Below are positions 46,249 to 56,002 of a stretch of DNA of 64,000 bases, one piece after another; the stretch's first letter is position 1, and every line of letters starts with the position of its first letter. Position numbers and translations under genes: made by a program. The notes beneath the pieces are model-generated. The model ran no database searches. It was not told the DNA's origin and was given only the letters and a program-made list of their open reading frames with translations. The stretch is taken from positions 67,150 through 131,149 of the forward strand of contig NZ_NWUX01000002.1 in assembly GCF_002374315.1 (NCBI RefSeq), in the 5' to 3' direction. The stretch is from Vreelandella nigrificans. Lineage in GTDB: Bacteria; Pseudomonadota; Gammaproteobacteria; Pseudomonadales; Halomonadaceae.

Positions 46249-47439
46249 ATGACGTTAAGAAATTTTCCTGTCTGGCGTAAACCACGCCACCACCTGGATG
46301 CTGAGGATGCCAACGATCATGTGCATTGGGTAGAGCTGTTTTTTGATTTGGTGCACGTCGTCACCATCTTTATGCTGGGCAACTTCCTGTCTAACCATCT
46401 TGATATTTCTGGGTTTTTGGTTTTTTCAGGTATGTTTTTGGCGGTATTCTTTGCCTGGGCTGACAGTTCTGTCTACAACTCTTTATATATCTCGACAGAT
46501 ATTCCCCACCGAACAATTATGGCGTTTCAGATAGTGACCATGATGGTCATCGCGGCAGCTATTCCGGAAGTGCTAGAGGGAGGGTGGGTCTATTTCGCGC
46601 TTGGCTATGCTTTCAATCGGGCGTTGACGGCTTATTTGTACTGGCGAGCGAGGCGTGTGGGAGCAGAAACAACGTCACTGGCTGCTGAACAGGGGCGTAA
46701 TTTCTTTATACTTGCCGGACTCTTTGCCTTGTCCGCTGTGTTACCTCGACCACTTGCCTACTGGGTCTTTGGCGCCGGAATTGTACTGATACAGTTACAG
46801 TATATGTTGCCACGTATAGGTACGCTGCGCTTTGAGCGCTTCAGCCCTCGGCTACACCATATCTCAGAGCGGTTTGGCCTGTTGATGCTGATTTTGCTAG
46901 GCGAAGGCTTCTTTAAACTGGTCGTCACGCTCAGCCAAAAGAGTATCAGCTTGGTAGGGCCAGATACGCTGGTTAATTTTATTATGGGTGGCCTTTCCCT
47001 GTTTGCGTTGGCTTGGATCTATTTCGATTGTGTGGGAAATGCTCAGCCCAAAAGCCAAAAAACAGCATTTATAGTAACGTATTGGCTTACCCATATTGCC
47101 ATCATGTGGAGCGCAGTACTGGTTGGAGTCGCACTGGCAGGCGAGGTTTATGTTGGGTTTATGGAACCCTACCCATTGGGCTATGGCATGATTGGTAACA
47201 TTGGCTTGGTGGTCTTTTTGGGCTCTCTTTGGATCTTGCAGCATGTGGTAGAAGGGCGTGATACAACTCGGCGCTATCATTCTGCTGGCGTAAGAGTTTT
47301 TGGAATCGTGGTGACCTTGCTGTTATTCGCGATCTTCCCCTATGTACCGTCTGTCGTGGGCAACTTGGTTTGGGGGATAGCGTTGTTTTCCCAGGTTGCA
47401 GTGCCCTTTTATCGTGCAGTACAGGATGAAATAAGATAG
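46249..47439 (+). CDS. LtrA-family (low-temperature requirement A) membrane protein
   Basis: The 396-aa protein has about ten to twelve membrane helices. It carries the family start VHWVELFFDLVHVVTIFMLG (W-V-E-L-F-F-D-L) and ends RAVQDEIR. LtrA was named in Listeria for growth in the cold; its biochemical role is unknown. AGGAGT at 46235-46240 is placed for the ATG at 46249. It is likely co-transcribed with the LysR gene. Confidence 0.87.
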   Translation: MTLRNFPVWRKPRHHLDAEDANDHVHWVELFFDLVHVVTIFMLGNFLSNHLDISGFLVFSGMFLAVFFAWADSSVYNSLYISTDIPHRTIMAFQIVTMMVIAAAIPEVLEGGWVYFALGYAFNRALTAYLYWRARRVGAETTSLAAEQGRNFFILAGLFALSAVLPRPLAYWVFGAGIVLIQLQYMLPRIGTLRFERFSPRLHHISERFGLLMLILLGEGFFKLVVTLSQKSISLVGPDTLVNFIMGGLSLFALAWIYFDCVGNAQPKSQKTAFIVTYWLTHIAIMWSAVLVGVALAGEVYVGFMEPYPLGYGMIGNIGLVVFLGSLWILQHVVEGRDTTRRYHSAGVRVFGIVVTLLLFAIFPYVPSVVGNLVWGIALFSQVAVPFYRAVQDEIR

Positions 47440-47489
47440 GTGAGTATAGAAAGCAGCAGCTTAAAGCGCAGATTGGCTAAGTTGAGCAA

Positions 47490-48353
47490 TTAAGTATGCT
47501 CACCGTTGTTGTAAGCGCGCAAAAAGGCATCGATTCCCTCGGAATAGGCCGGCTCACTATCCCTGAAGCCGGTGTTGTGACCGCCATAAATCTCCAGTAG
47601 CTGCTTTGGTTCCTGGGCTGCCCGGTACACCGCTTCACCTTCGGTGAAGGGAATGATTTTATCGTCACGGCTGTGGATCACCAGTAGCGGTACCGAGATA
47701 CGTGCAACGTATGTCTCTACTGGGTAGTTGATACGTGCCAGCCAGCGCGCTGGCAGGAAGGGGTAGAGCTGCTGAGCGAGATCTGGCACCGAGCGAAACG
47801 GTGACTCAAGGATTACCGCTGCGGGCGTTGTTTGTTGCCCTTCGAGGCTCGCGGCAAGTTCTGCGGCTACTGCCGCGCCCAGCGAGCGGCCAAATAAGAT
47901 GATCTCGTCGGTCTCACTTTCGGCCTCATCGCGCAGCCAGTGCCAGGCGGCGCGAGCATCCAGTGCAGTGCCTGCTTCGGAAGGACGACCCTCGCTATGG
48001 CCATAGCCGCGATAATCGACGATGAATACCGACAGCCCCAAGCGGTGGAACTGAGCGATGCTCTCCAACCGGTGGGAAATATTGCCCGCATTGCCGTGGA
48101 AGAACAGCAGGTTGGCGCGGGGCTCTGGGGCGGGTATCCACCAGGCATTAAGGGCCACACCGTCTTCGGTGGTTAGCGTCACTTCTTCCCATGCCAACCC
48201 CCGCTCGGCTGGGGTGGCAATATGTTCGCGGCCGGCGTTAGGTAGGTACAGCAGGCGCTCCTGGAAGGCCCACATCAGCGCTACCACCAGGGCATAGATA
48301 AACGCTAGAACCAGCAGTATTTTCGCCATCGTTCTCGCCATCGTTCTCGCCAT
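47490..48353 (-). CDS. Bem46-type alpha/beta hydrolase
   Basis: The 287-aa protein has an N-terminal membrane anchor (about residues 12-28), then an alpha/beta hydrolase core. FFHGNAGNISHRL is the oxyanion loop, FGRSLGAA holds the nucleophile Ser, and VIHSRDDKIIPF and YGGHNTGF hold the Asp and His. Homologues of the Bem46/YfhR kind have no settled substrate. The first residues are MARTMARTMAKI because a 12-bp unit containing the start codon is duplicated; any of three ATGs (48353, 48341, 48329) could serve. No good Shine-Dalgarno was seen. Confidence 0.85.
   Translation of the reverse strand: MARTMARTMAKILLVLAFIYALVVALMWAFQERLLYLPNAGREHIATPAERGLAWEEVTLTTEDGVALNAWWIPAPEPRANLLFFHGNAGNISHRLESIAQFHRLGLSVFIVDYRGYGHSEGRPSEAGTALDARAAWHWLRDEAESETDEIILFGRSLGAAVAAELAASLEGQQTTPAAVILESPFRSVPDLAQQLYPFLPARWLARINYPVETYVARISVPLLVIHSRDDKIIPFTEGEAVYRAAQEPKQLLEIYGGHNTGFRDSEPAYSEGIDAFLRAYNNGEHT
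48324..48353 (-). repeat. 12-bp tandem repeat carrying the start codon
   Basis: On the - strand the unit ATGGCGAGAACG occurs twice, followed by a partial third copy ATGGCG, giving three in-frame start codons 12 bp apart in the hydrolase gene. Confidence 0.85.
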
Positions 48354-48386
48354 AGGGTCGACTCGGCGTTAGTGTAAGCAAAATGC

Positions 48387-48410
48387 AGACGGCACCCTCA
48401 GGTGCCGTCT
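48387..48410 (-). terminator. Intrinsic terminator after valS
   Basis: A 10-bp perfect stem (AGACGGCACC at 48387-48396, complement at 48401-48410) with a 4-nt loop. Read on the - strand it is followed by GCATTTTGC. It separates valS from the hydrolase gene. Confidence 0.75.
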
Positions 48411-48432
48411 TTAGTCTAGCTAATCGTTCACT

Positions 48433-51279
48433 CTATAGCGCTGCGATCTTCGCTTGTTGCTCTTCCAGCAGCTTTTTGGCAGCTTGGAATTCAGCGAGTT
48501 TGCCACGCTCTTTCTCCACCACGGCTACTGGAGCTTTGGCGATAAAGCCGTCATTGCCGAGTTTCTTCTCGATGCCGCCGATTAATTTTTCCTGCTTTTC
48601 AATTTCTTTAGCTAGGCGTTTTTGTTCAGCATCTTTGTCGATCAGGTCTGCCATCGGCACCAGCACTTCCATATCGCCCACTAGCTGTGTGGCTGAGAGC
48701 GGTGCATCGTCTGGGTTGGCTAGCCAAGTAGCGCTTTCCAGTTTAGCCAGCTTGGCTAGGAAGTGGCGGTTGTTTTCCAGGCGCTCGGCGTCTTCCGGTT
48801 TGCCTTTGGTCAGCAGTACGTCCAGCGGTTTGCCGGGGGCAATGTTCATCTCGGCGCGGATGTTACGCACTGCGATAATCACACCTTTCAGCCATTCGAT
48901 ATCTCGGGTGGCCTGCTCGTCGATTTTGCTTTCGTCCGCTTCCGGCCAGGCTTGGAGCATGATGGATGCGCCATCACCTACGTAGGTACCTGCCAATGGC
49001 GCAACGCGCTGCCAAATTTCTTCCGAGATGTAGGGCATCATCGGGTGGGCTAGGCGCAGAATGGTTTCCAATACGCGAACCAGGGTACGGCGGGTACCAC
49101 GTTTAGCTTCTGCGCTGGCTTTTTCGTCCCATAAAACAGGCTTGGAAAGCTCCAGATACCAGTCGCAGTACTCGTTCCAGACAAACTCATACAGCGCTTG
49201 GGATGCGTGGTCGAAGCGGTACTCATCCATCGCTTTGGTGACTTGGGCTTCGGTTTTCTGCAGCTGGGAGACAATCCAGCGGTCCGCTAGGGAGAGCTCA
49301 ACTTCGCTACCGTCCATACCGCAATCTTCGCCTTCGGCGTTCATTAGCACGTAGCGGGAGGCATTCCACAGCTTGTTGCAGAAGTTGCGGTAACCATCCA
49401 AACGGTTCATATCAAACTTGATATCGCGTCCGGTGGTGGCCTGGGAGAGGAAGGTGAAGCGCAGGGCATCGGTGCCGTGGGCTTCAATACCGTCTTTAAA
49501 TTCCTCCTTGGTTGCTTTGGCAATTGCTTTGGCCTGCTTTGGCTGCATCATATTGCCGGTGCGTTTTTCTAGCAGTTCATCCAGGCTAATGCCATCGATC
49601 AGGTCGATGGGGTCCAGTACGTTGCCCTTGGATTTGGACATCTTCTGGCCTTGGCCGTCGCGTACCAAGCCGTGTACGTAGACGGTTTTGAACGGTACTT
49701 CGCCGGTGAACTTGAGTGTCATCATGATCATCCGGGCAACCCAGAAGAAGATGATGTCAAAACCGGTGACCAGTACGCTTGAGGGATGGAAGGTCTCTAG
49801 TTCTGGCGTTTTTTCTGGCCAGCCGAGGGTGCCAAAGGTCCACAGCCCCGAGCTGAACCAAGTGTCGAGCACGTCTTCGTCTTGGGTAAGCGTAATACCA
49901 TCGCCTAGCCCGTGCTTCTCGCGGGCTTCCGCTTCAGTGCGGGCAACGTACACATTACCTTCGGCGTCGTACCAGGCGGGAATGCGGTGGCCCCACCACA
50001 GCTGGCGAGAAATACACCAGTCCTGCAGGTCGCGCATCCAGGCGAAGTACATGTTTTCGTAGTTTTTCGGCACGAACTGGATATCGCCATTTTCTACGGC
50101 GGCAATAGCGGGCTTGGCCAGTTCTTCCACGGCCACAAACCACTGGTCAGTGAGCAGTGGCTCGATTACATCGCCGGAACGATCGCCATAGGGAAGGGTG
50201 TTGTTAACCGCTTCTACCTGCTCCAGCAGGCCCAGGGCATCCATGTCGGCAACAATCTGCTTACGCGCTTCAAAGCGATCCAGTCCCGCGTACTTGGCGG
50301 GTAGGGTGGCGTCTTCATCAGGGTGTGGCTGACCTTTAAGGTCGAAGATTTCGGCGCGCTCAAGGATGGTGGCATCCTTGGTGAAGACGTTGATCAACAG
50401 ATGGTTCTGACGCTTGCCAACTTCATAGTCGTTGAAGTCGTGGGCCGGGGTGATCTTCACGCAGCCGGAGCCTTTTTCCATATCGGCGTGCTCGTCGGCA
50501 ACGATAGGAATACGGCGGCCCACAAGTGGCAATTCAATAAACTTGCCAACCAGAGAGGCGTAACGGGCATCGTCGGGGTTAACCGCGACACCGGTGTCGC
50601 CTAGCAGGGTTTCGGGGCGTGTCGTCGCCACGACCAGATAGTCTTTACCATCGGCGGTTTTGACACCGTCCGCCAGGGGGTAGCGAAAGTGCCAGAAGCT
50701 GCCTTGCTGCTCCTTGTTTTCTACCTCCAGATCGGAAATGGCGGTGTGCAGGGTAGGGTCCCAGTTCACCAGCCGCTTACCACGATAGATCAGTTTTTCT
50801 TCGTGCAGGCGAACAAACACTTCTTGAACGGCTTTGTAGAAGCCGTCGTCCATGGTGAAGCGTTCGCGAGACCAATCAACACTGGCGCCCATGCGGCGTA
50901 GTTGGCGGGTAATATGGCCACCCGACTCCTCTTTCCACTCCCACACCTTGTCGATAAACGCATCGCGACCTAGGTCGTGGCGGGTTTTGCCCTCTTCAGC
51001 GGCAAGCTTGCGCTCCACCAGCATTTGGGTGGCGATACCTGCATGGTCGGTGCCTACCTGCCACAGGGTGTTGTTACCCTGCATCCGTTTCCAGCGCGTC
51101 AGGGTATCCATAATGGTGTCCTGGAACGCGTGGCCCATGTGTAGGCTGCCGGTCACGTTGGGCGGCGGAATCATGATCGAAAACGGCTTACCACGGCCTG
51201 TTGGGGCGAAGCGGTTATCGGCTTCCCAGCGTTCGTACCAGCGGGTTTCGATCTGTTCGGGTTGGTAGGTCTTTTCCAT
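48433..51279 (-). CDS. valS: Valyl-tRNA synthetase
   Basis: Class I synthetase that charges tRNA(Val) and edits threonine. The ATG at 51279 ([19 protein letters not shown]) matches the family start; an in-frame GTG at 51291 would add four residues. The product is 948 aa. The HIGH-type motif is HMGH in [15 protein letters not shown] (about residues 41-55) and the KMSKS loop is present as QKMSKSKGN. The CP1 editing domain lies between them. A C-terminal coiled coil (about 880-948) has [14 protein letters not shown]. holC lies upstream in the same direction. Confidence 0.98.
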   Translation of the reverse strand: MEKTYQPEQIETRWYERWEADNRFAPTGRGKPFSIMIPPPNVTGSLHMGHAFQDTIMDTLTRWKRMQGNNTLWQVGTDHAGIATQMLVERKLAAEEGKTRHDLGRDAFIDKVWEWKEESGGHITRQLRRMGASVDWSRERFTMDDGFYKAVQEVFVRLHEEKLIYRGKRLVNWDPTLHTAISDLEVENKEQQGSFWHFRYPLADGVKTADGKDYLVVATTRPETLLGDTGVAVNPDDARYASLVGKFIELPLVGRRIPIVADEHADMEKGSGCVKITPAHDFNDYEVGKRQNHLLINVFTKDATILERAEIFDLKGQPHPDEDATLPAKYAGLDRFEARKQIVADMDALGLLEQVEAVNNTLPYGDRSGDVIEPLLTDQWFVAVEELAKPAIAAVENGDIQFVPKNYENMYFAWMRDLQDWCISRQLWWGHRIPAWYDAEGNVYVARTEAEAREKHGLGDGITLTQDEDVLDTWFSSGLWTFGTLGWPEKTPELETFHPSSVLVTGFDIIFFWVARMIMMTLKFTGEVPFKTVYVHGLVRDGQGQKMSKSKGNVLDPIDLIDGISLDELLEKRTGNMMQPKQAKAIAKATKEEFKDGIEAHGTDALRFTFLSQATTGRDIKFDMNRLDGYRNFCNKLWNASRYVLMNAEGEDCGMDGSEVELSLADRWIVSQLQKTEAQVTKAMDEYRFDHASQALYEFVWNEYCDWYLELSKPVLWDEKASAEAKRGTRRTLVRVLETILRLAHPMMPYISEEIWQRVAPLAGTYVGDGASIMLQAWPEADESKIDEQATRDIEWLKGVIIAVRNIRAEMNIAPGKPLDVLLTKGKPEDAERLENNRHFLAKLAKLESATWLANPDDAPLSATQLVGDMEVLVPMADLIDKDAEQKRLAKEIEKQEKLIGGIEKKLGNDGFIAKAPVAVVEKERGKLAEFQAAKKLLEEQQAKIAAL

Positions 51280-51353
51280 GGAGTTACTCACAGCAGAGAC
51301 GCCCCGCGTGGCGAGGTGCCAAATTCATTGGTCGAGGATGCAAAATGGTGACA

Positions 51354-51383
51354 AGTATAGCGCGACTCGGGGTGAGGCGTCAG
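51354..51383 (-). promoter_or_regulatory. Candidate valS promoter
   Basis: On the - strand CTGACG (51378-51383) and TATACT (51354-51359) are separated by 18 bp, about 75 bp before the valS ATG. The gap between holC and valS otherwise holds only short unconvincing frames. Confidence 0.45.
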
Positions 51384-51482
51384 GGGTGGGTTGTGTTGCG
51401 CATGGCGATTAATCCAAGCACGGAGGCGGGCAGTAGCCACCAGACCACTCAAGGGCCTTGGGTGATGCAAGCTGCAGGATTA

Positions 51483-51914
51483 TTACCCTAACTTATGTGG
51501 TACTACCTCATGCCCCAGCTCTTTATAACGCTGCCAGCAAGCGCGTTTGGCGACCAATACCTGCTGGTGCTGATTAATAATTTCGGCAATGCGGACGTAG
51601 CGCTCCACGCCATCGGGAATATCGGGGTGTAAGTTCAGTAGTGCAGTCTCTTCCGTGGGTACTGGCAGTTGCTGCCACCCCAGCGTAATGGGCACGCTGG
51701 CAGCTTCGCCGCTACCTTCTAGTGCGTGGGGAAGGTAAGCGTCAGGGCGGAAATTCCACAGTGCTTCGTCGGCCTGCTCGGCCAGGGCTTTGTCTTCGCA
51801 GTGCAGGTGTAGCCGATACCCTTTGCGGTGGATGGTTTCGGCTAGCTTACAGGCGAACTGCAAGCGTGCTTCTAAGGTGGTGTCTGGAAGGATATAAAAA
51901 TCGATACGTGCCAT
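51483..51914 (-). CDS. holC: DNA polymerase III chi subunit
   Basis: Clamp-loader accessory protein that contacts SSB. The ATG at 51914 (MARIDFYILPDT) has GGAG upstream and gives 143 aa, the normal size. The open frame to 51962 passes through the ilvE terminator and is not coding. The region RLHLHCEDKALAEQADEALW, then FRPDAYLPH, and the later PITLGW are typical. It stands upstream of valS as in other gammaproteobacteria, but here ilvE separates it from pepA. Confidence 0.93.
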   Translation of the reverse strand: MARIDFYILPDTTLEARLQFACKLAETIHRKGYRLHLHCEDKALAEQADEALWNFRPDAYLPHALEGSGEAASVPITLGWQQLPVPTEETALLNLHPDIPDGVERYVRIAEIINQHQQVLVAKRACWQRYKELGHEVVPHKLG

Positions 51915-51951
51915 CAAAGACTCCAGCGGTTCGCGCTTTTTTTCAAAACCC

Positions 51952-51984
51952 CTCCCTATCACCGCTGTTAGCGGTGATAGGGAG
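51952..51984 (-). terminator. Intrinsic terminator after ilvE
   Basis: A perfect 15-bp stem (CTCCCTATCACCGCT at 51952-51966, complement at 51970-51984) with a 3-nt loop. On the - strand it runs into GGGGTTTTGAAAAAAAG. It lies between the ilvE stop and the holC start, so holC and valS need their own promoter or readthrough. Confidence 0.85.
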
Positions 51985-52003
51985 CCGGGTTATACCTGCT
52001 GAT

Positions 52004-53125
52004 TTATACCAACCGGGTGAGCCAGCCGTGCTTGTCTTCGCTGTGACCGTACTGTATGTCGAGCAGTTTTTTACGCAGGCGCATGGCAATGTCGTTGTTG
52101 CCATCGCCCTGTAAGCGAATACGCTCGTTTTCGGTGACCAGTTCGCCAATCGGGGTAATGACCGCTGCTGTGCCGCAGGCGAACACTTCGGTAATCTCGC
52201 CAGACGCTGCGCCTTCGCGCCATTCATCAATGCTGATGGCGCGCTCTTCCGGTGTTAAACCAGCCTCTTTTGCCAGGGTAAGCACGGAGTTGCGGGTAAC
52301 GCCTTCCAGAATGGTATCGGTTAGTCGAGGAGTTACCAAACGCCCATCTTTATAGACGAAGAACAGGTTCATGCCGCCCAGCTCTTCGAGCCACTTATTT
52401 TCGGCAGCATCCAAGAACGCGACCTGGCCGCAACCATTGGCCGTGGCTTCTTGTTGCGCTGCCAACGATGCCGCGTAGTTACCGCCACACTTGGCAAAGC
52501 CGGTACCGCCAGGAGCTGCGCGCTTGTAGTGGGAAGAGAGCCAAATAGAAACTGGCTTGAGGCCGCCTTTGAAGTAGGCCGCTGCTGGGGAGGCAATCAC
52601 GTAGTAATCCACTTCGTGAGCCGCACGTACGCCTAAAAAAGCTTCCGAAGCAATCATAAACGGGCGCAGATAGAGGCTGCACTCGTCGGTATCGCTGGAA
52701 GGTGTGGGTACCCAGGCATGGTCTTGGGCCAGCAGTGCTTTCAATGAACCGATGAAATCTTCATCGGAAAGCTCCGGCAACGCTAATCGGCGGGCACTGC
52801 GGCGAAAACGCTCGGCGTTTTTCTCTGGGCGGAACGTCCAGATGGAGCCATCAGCATGGCGGTAAGCTTTAACCCCTTCGAAAATTTCCTGGCCGTAGTG
52901 CAACACCGAGGCCGCTGGATCGAGGGTTAATGGACCATAAGGGCGTACTTGGTGGCCGTGCCAGTCAGCGTCGACTGTCCAGCGGACGTGAGCCATATGG
53001 TCAGTGAAATACTTACCAAAACCTGGGTTTTGCAGAATGTTGTCACGAATCTCATCGGCCATCGGTTGATTGGACGGCAGTATTTCAAAATGAGATTCAA
53101 ACTGGGTATCTGAAGCTGTGGGCAC
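52004..53125 (-). CDS. ilvE: Branched-chain amino acid aminotransferase
   Basis: PLP-dependent transaminase that interconverts Val, Leu and Ile with their keto acids. The 373-aa length and motifs fit the long BCAT form found in many proteobacteria and eukaryotes: LHYGQEIFEGVKAYRHADG, SLYLRPFMIASEAFLGV, the PLP-lysine region FAKCGGNYAASL, and EELGGMNLFFVYKDG. It is placed within the usual pepA-holC-valS series and is flanked by its own terminator. Next to valS it forms a small valine-themed neighbourhood. Confidence 0.93.
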   Translation of the reverse strand: MPTASDTQFESHFEILPSNQPMADEIRDNILQNPGFGKYFTDHMAHVRWTVDADWHGHQVRPYGPLTLDPAASVLHYGQEIFEGVKAYRHADGSIWTFRPEKNAERFRRSARRLALPELSDEDFIGSLKALLAQDHAWVPTPSSDTDECSLYLRPFMIASEAFLGVRAAHEVDYYVIASPAAAYFKGGLKPVSIWLSSHYKRAAPGGTGFAKCGGNYAASLAAQQEATANGCGQVAFLDAAENKWLEELGGMNLFFVYKDGRLVTPRLTDTILEGVTRNSVLTLAKEAGLTPEERAISIDEWREGAASGEITEVFACGTAAVITPIGELVTENERIRLQGDGNNDIAMRLRKKLLDIQYGHSEDKHGWLTRLV

Positions 53126-53278
53126 GGCGTATTCTCTCCGCTATAGCCTAGCCCCGAAGGGCAAGTGTTAGTGTTGTGTAAGGTGTAACATGCGCCCTGA
53201 AAACAGCGCGCATGTTAATGCCCTTAGATGTAACGTTAACGTCAACGAAAGGCAACCGTTGATCGCTTGATTGTGGTG

Positions 53279-54799
53279 TTAGCCGTCACTATTTTCTACT
53301 TGTGCATCAGCCTCACGATCAAGTAAATACTGGGTTAACAGCCCTACTGGACGGCCGGTGGCGCCTTTCTGCTTGCCCGACTGCCAAGCGGTTCCCGCGA
53401 TATCCAGGTGCGCCCAGGGGAAGTGGTCGGCAAAACGCGATAGGAAACATGCGGCGGTGATGGTGCCTGCCGGGCGGCCGCCAATGTTGGCCAGATCGGC
53501 GAAGTTGGAGTCCAGCTGTTCCTGATACTCATCCCACAGTGGCAAGTGCCAAGCGCGATCCCAGGCGGCTTCGCCCGCATCGAGTAGGTCCAGCGCCAGG
53601 TCATCATCGTTGGAGAGTAGCCCGGTAGCGTGGTGACCAAGCCCAATAATAACGGCGCCGGTCAGGGTAGCAATATCAACCACGCTTGCTGGGGTAAAAC
53701 GCTCGGCATAGGTGAGTGCATCGCACAGCACCAAGCGACCTTCGGCGTCGGTGTTGAGCACCTCCACCGTCAAACCTTTGAGGGTTTTGATAATGTCGCC
53801 GGGTTTAGTGGCCTCGCCATCAGGCATATTTTCAGCAGCGGCGACAATAAATACCACGTTGAGCCTGGGCTTAATTGCTAGCACCGATTTCACGGTACCG
53901 AAGACGCTAGCTGCGCCGCCCATATCGAATTTCATTTCGTCCATGCCTTCGCCGGGCTTTAGCGAAATGCCGCCAGTGTCAAAGGTAATGCCTTTACCGA
54001 TTAGGACATGGGGGGCTTCTTCTGGGTTTTCTGCGCCCTGGTACTTCATCACGATGAGTCGTGATGGCTCTTTGCTGCCACGCCCAACAGAGAGCAACGA
54101 GCCTGCTCCCAGTGCTTCCAGCGCGTCCTCATCTAGAATGTCTACTTCAAGCACACCGCTTGAGTCGCGCCCCAGTTGCTCGGCCTGCTCAGCGAGGTAA
54201 CGGGGTGTACAGACATTGCCAGGCAGGTTGCCCAGGGTGCGGGTATAATTGATTCCCTGACCGATGGCCGTGCCCAGTGCTGCACCCTGCTTCGCCAAGG
54301 GGGCCTCGTCGGCGTCGCTGATAATCAGGTTAAGCTTGGCAAGGCTTGGGGCCTTGGTGGGTGCCGACTTAAACTGGTCAAAGCGATAAATCGCCCGCTC
54401 CGCTGACTCGAAAGTCTTGCGGGCTTTCCAGGTCGTGTCACGCCCTTCGAGGGGAACATCAGTAAAGGCGACGCTGGCTTCATCCACTGGCAGTTTCGCT
54501 AATGCCGTCATCGCTGCATCTAGGGCTTTGATAAAGGCTGCTTCCTGACATTTGTCACGCTCGCCTAGGCCTACCATTAGCAAACGTTCAGCACCAAGAC
54601 CTGGTGCAAAAGGGACGAGCTGAACGTTGCCAAGCGCTGCATCGAAGTCGCCGCGCTCTAATAATTGGCTAATCAACCGCTCGCTAGCATCGTCTAATTT
54701 GGCGACTGCGGGCAATAAGTCGCTACCTTTAAATACGGGGAGAACGAGGCAAGCCGTTTCGGCTGTGGCTGGGTTTGTGGTCTGAACGGAAAATTCCAT
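53279..54799 (-). CDS. pepA: Leucyl aminopeptidase (M17)
   Basis: Hexameric zinc/manganese aminopeptidase that also acts as a DNA-binding protein in E. coli. The ATG at 54799 (MEFSVQTTNPATAETACLV) has GGAG at the right distance; the frame upstream to 54904 covers the divergent promoter region and is excluded. The product is 506 aa. GKGITFDTGGISLKPGEGMD and EVLNTDAEGRLVLCDALTYA carry the metal ligands and catalytic residues. It is divergent from lptF, the standard gammaproteobacterial layout. Confidence 0.96.
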   Translation of the reverse strand: MEFSVQTTNPATAETACLVLPVFKGSDLLPAVAKLDDASERLISQLLERGDFDAALGNVQLVPFAPGLGAERLLMVGLGERDKCQEAAFIKALDAAMTALAKLPVDEASVAFTDVPLEGRDTTWKARKTFESAERAIYRFDQFKSAPTKAPSLAKLNLIISDADEAPLAKQGAALGTAIGQGINYTRTLGNLPGNVCTPRYLAEQAEQLGRDSSGVLEVDILDEDALEALGAGSLLSVGRGSKEPSRLIVMKYQGAENPEEAPHVLIGKGITFDTGGISLKPGEGMDEMKFDMGGAASVFGTVKSVLAIKPRLNVVFIVAAAENMPDGEATKPGDIIKTLKGLTVEVLNTDAEGRLVLCDALTYAERFTPASVVDIATLTGAVIIGLGHHATGLLSNDDDLALDLLDAGEAAWDRAWHLPLWDEYQEQLDSNFADLANIGGRPAGTITAACFLSRFADHFPWAHLDIAGTAWQSGKQKGATGRPVGLLTQYLLDREADAQVENSDG

Positions 54800-54922
54800 G
54801 ACGTCTCCAACAAGACAAGCATCGAGTGATTCGGGATAATGCCCCGTTATTTGATATCCAATTAGTGTACCCAAGCCATGGGCGCATTGCATGGCAACCT
54901 GCACCTTTAGCCGGAGAGTGCG

Positions 54923-56002
54923 TTGATTTTATTTCGGTACTTAACTCGCGAAGTGTTACTTACGATGTCTGCCGTGGCCGGTATTTTACTGCTGGTCATC
55001 ATGGGTAGTCGCTTTATCCGCTACTTTGCCGATGCAGCAGAGGGCGATATTCCCGTTACTATTCTGGGCAGCTTGATGGTTCTTCACTTGCCGGGGTTTA
55101 TGGAGCTGATCCTGCCATTGTCGTTTTTCCTGGGCATTCTACTGGCCTATGGCCAGCTCTATATGAACAGTGAAATTACGGTCATGGTGGCCTGCGGCAT
55201 GAGCCCCACACGGCTTTTGAGGGTAACGCTATTGCCTGCCTCAGTAGTCGCTATTTTAGTCGGCGTCTGCAGCCTGTGGTTAACCCCTGCCGGTGCCTTG
55301 CAGACCGAGGCCACGCTAGAAGAGCAGCGCAGCCGCTTGGATGTTTCAATATTAGCACCGGGGCGCTTTCAGGACTTTGGGGGTGGTCGTACGGCCTATA
55401 TTAGGGATTTCAGCAGCGATGGTAGGCAAATGCAGGAGGTGTTGATTCATGAGCAGGCGCAGCCCAATGCGGAAAGCACCCATAACTATGTAACTCGGGC
55501 TGGTTCTGGGCACCAAGAGACACGTATTGAAACAGGCAGCCGCTTCTTAGTGCTGGAGAATGGCGAACGCTATGGTGTGACGCCGGGTCGACAGGAGGCT
55601 GAACGTTTAACCTTTGAGCGTTACACGCTGCGTTTGGGGCTAAGCCGTGACCGTCAGGAACTGGACTCACTGGAGTATGCGACCACCCAGGCGCTGTGGA
55701 ATGATCCCGAGCCGCGCGCCCAGGCACAGTTTCAGTGGCGAACGAGCCTTCCTCTTATGGTGTTTATTTTAGCGCTGCTGGCTCAGCCGCTTTCCCGTGT
55801 TAATCCTCGCCAAGGCCGCTTTGCGAAGCTATTGCCCGCAATATTTCTTTATGTCGCGTATTTGAGCCTGCTACTCGCGGCAGTGGATGCGATTGGTAAC
55901 GGCTCATTACCAATTCTTATTGGTGTGTGGCCAGTGCATGCCCTGTTCCTGGGGCTTGGATGTTTACTGCTGTGGCGCTCGCAACGCAAGGGGATGCGCT
56001 AA
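54923..56002 (+). CDS. lptF: LPS export permease LptF
   Basis: One of two permeases of the LptB2FG transporter that lifts lipopolysaccharide from the inner membrane. The start is TTG at 54923 behind GGAGAG, giving 359 aa starting MILFRYLTREVLLT. It has the family's layout: three N-terminal helices (to about 120), a periplasmic beta-jellyroll (about 130-255) and three C-terminal helices. The stop overlaps the lptG ATG by one base. Confidence 0.94.
   Translation: MILFRYLTREVLLTMSAVAGILLLVIMGSRFIRYFADAAEGDIPVTILGSLMVLHLPGFMELILPLSFFLGILLAYGQLYMNSEITVMVACGMSPTRLLRVTLLPASVVAILVGVCSLWLTPAGALQTEATLEEQRSRLDVSILAPGRFQDFGGGRTAYIRDFSSDGRQMQEVLIHEQAQPNAESTHNYVTRAGSGHQETRIETGSRFLVLENGERYGVTPGRQEAERLTFERYTLRLGLSRDRQELDSLEYATTQALWNDPEPRAQAQFQWRTSLPLMVFILALLAQPLSRVNPRQGRFAKLLPAIFLYVAYLSLLLAAVDAIGNGSLPILIGVWPVHALFLGLGCLLLWRSQRKGMR

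Noticed and set aside
48383-48985. Long + strand frame (about 200 codons) opposite valS
   Set aside because: Shadow of valS codon bias; Ser/Arg-rich translation, no ribosome site, and it crosses the valS terminator.
51288-51470. 60-codon - strand frame between holC and valS
   Set aside because: It covers the likely valS promoter; the composition is not protein-like. A 22-codon GTG frame in another phase (VVWWLLPASV start) was also too weak to call.
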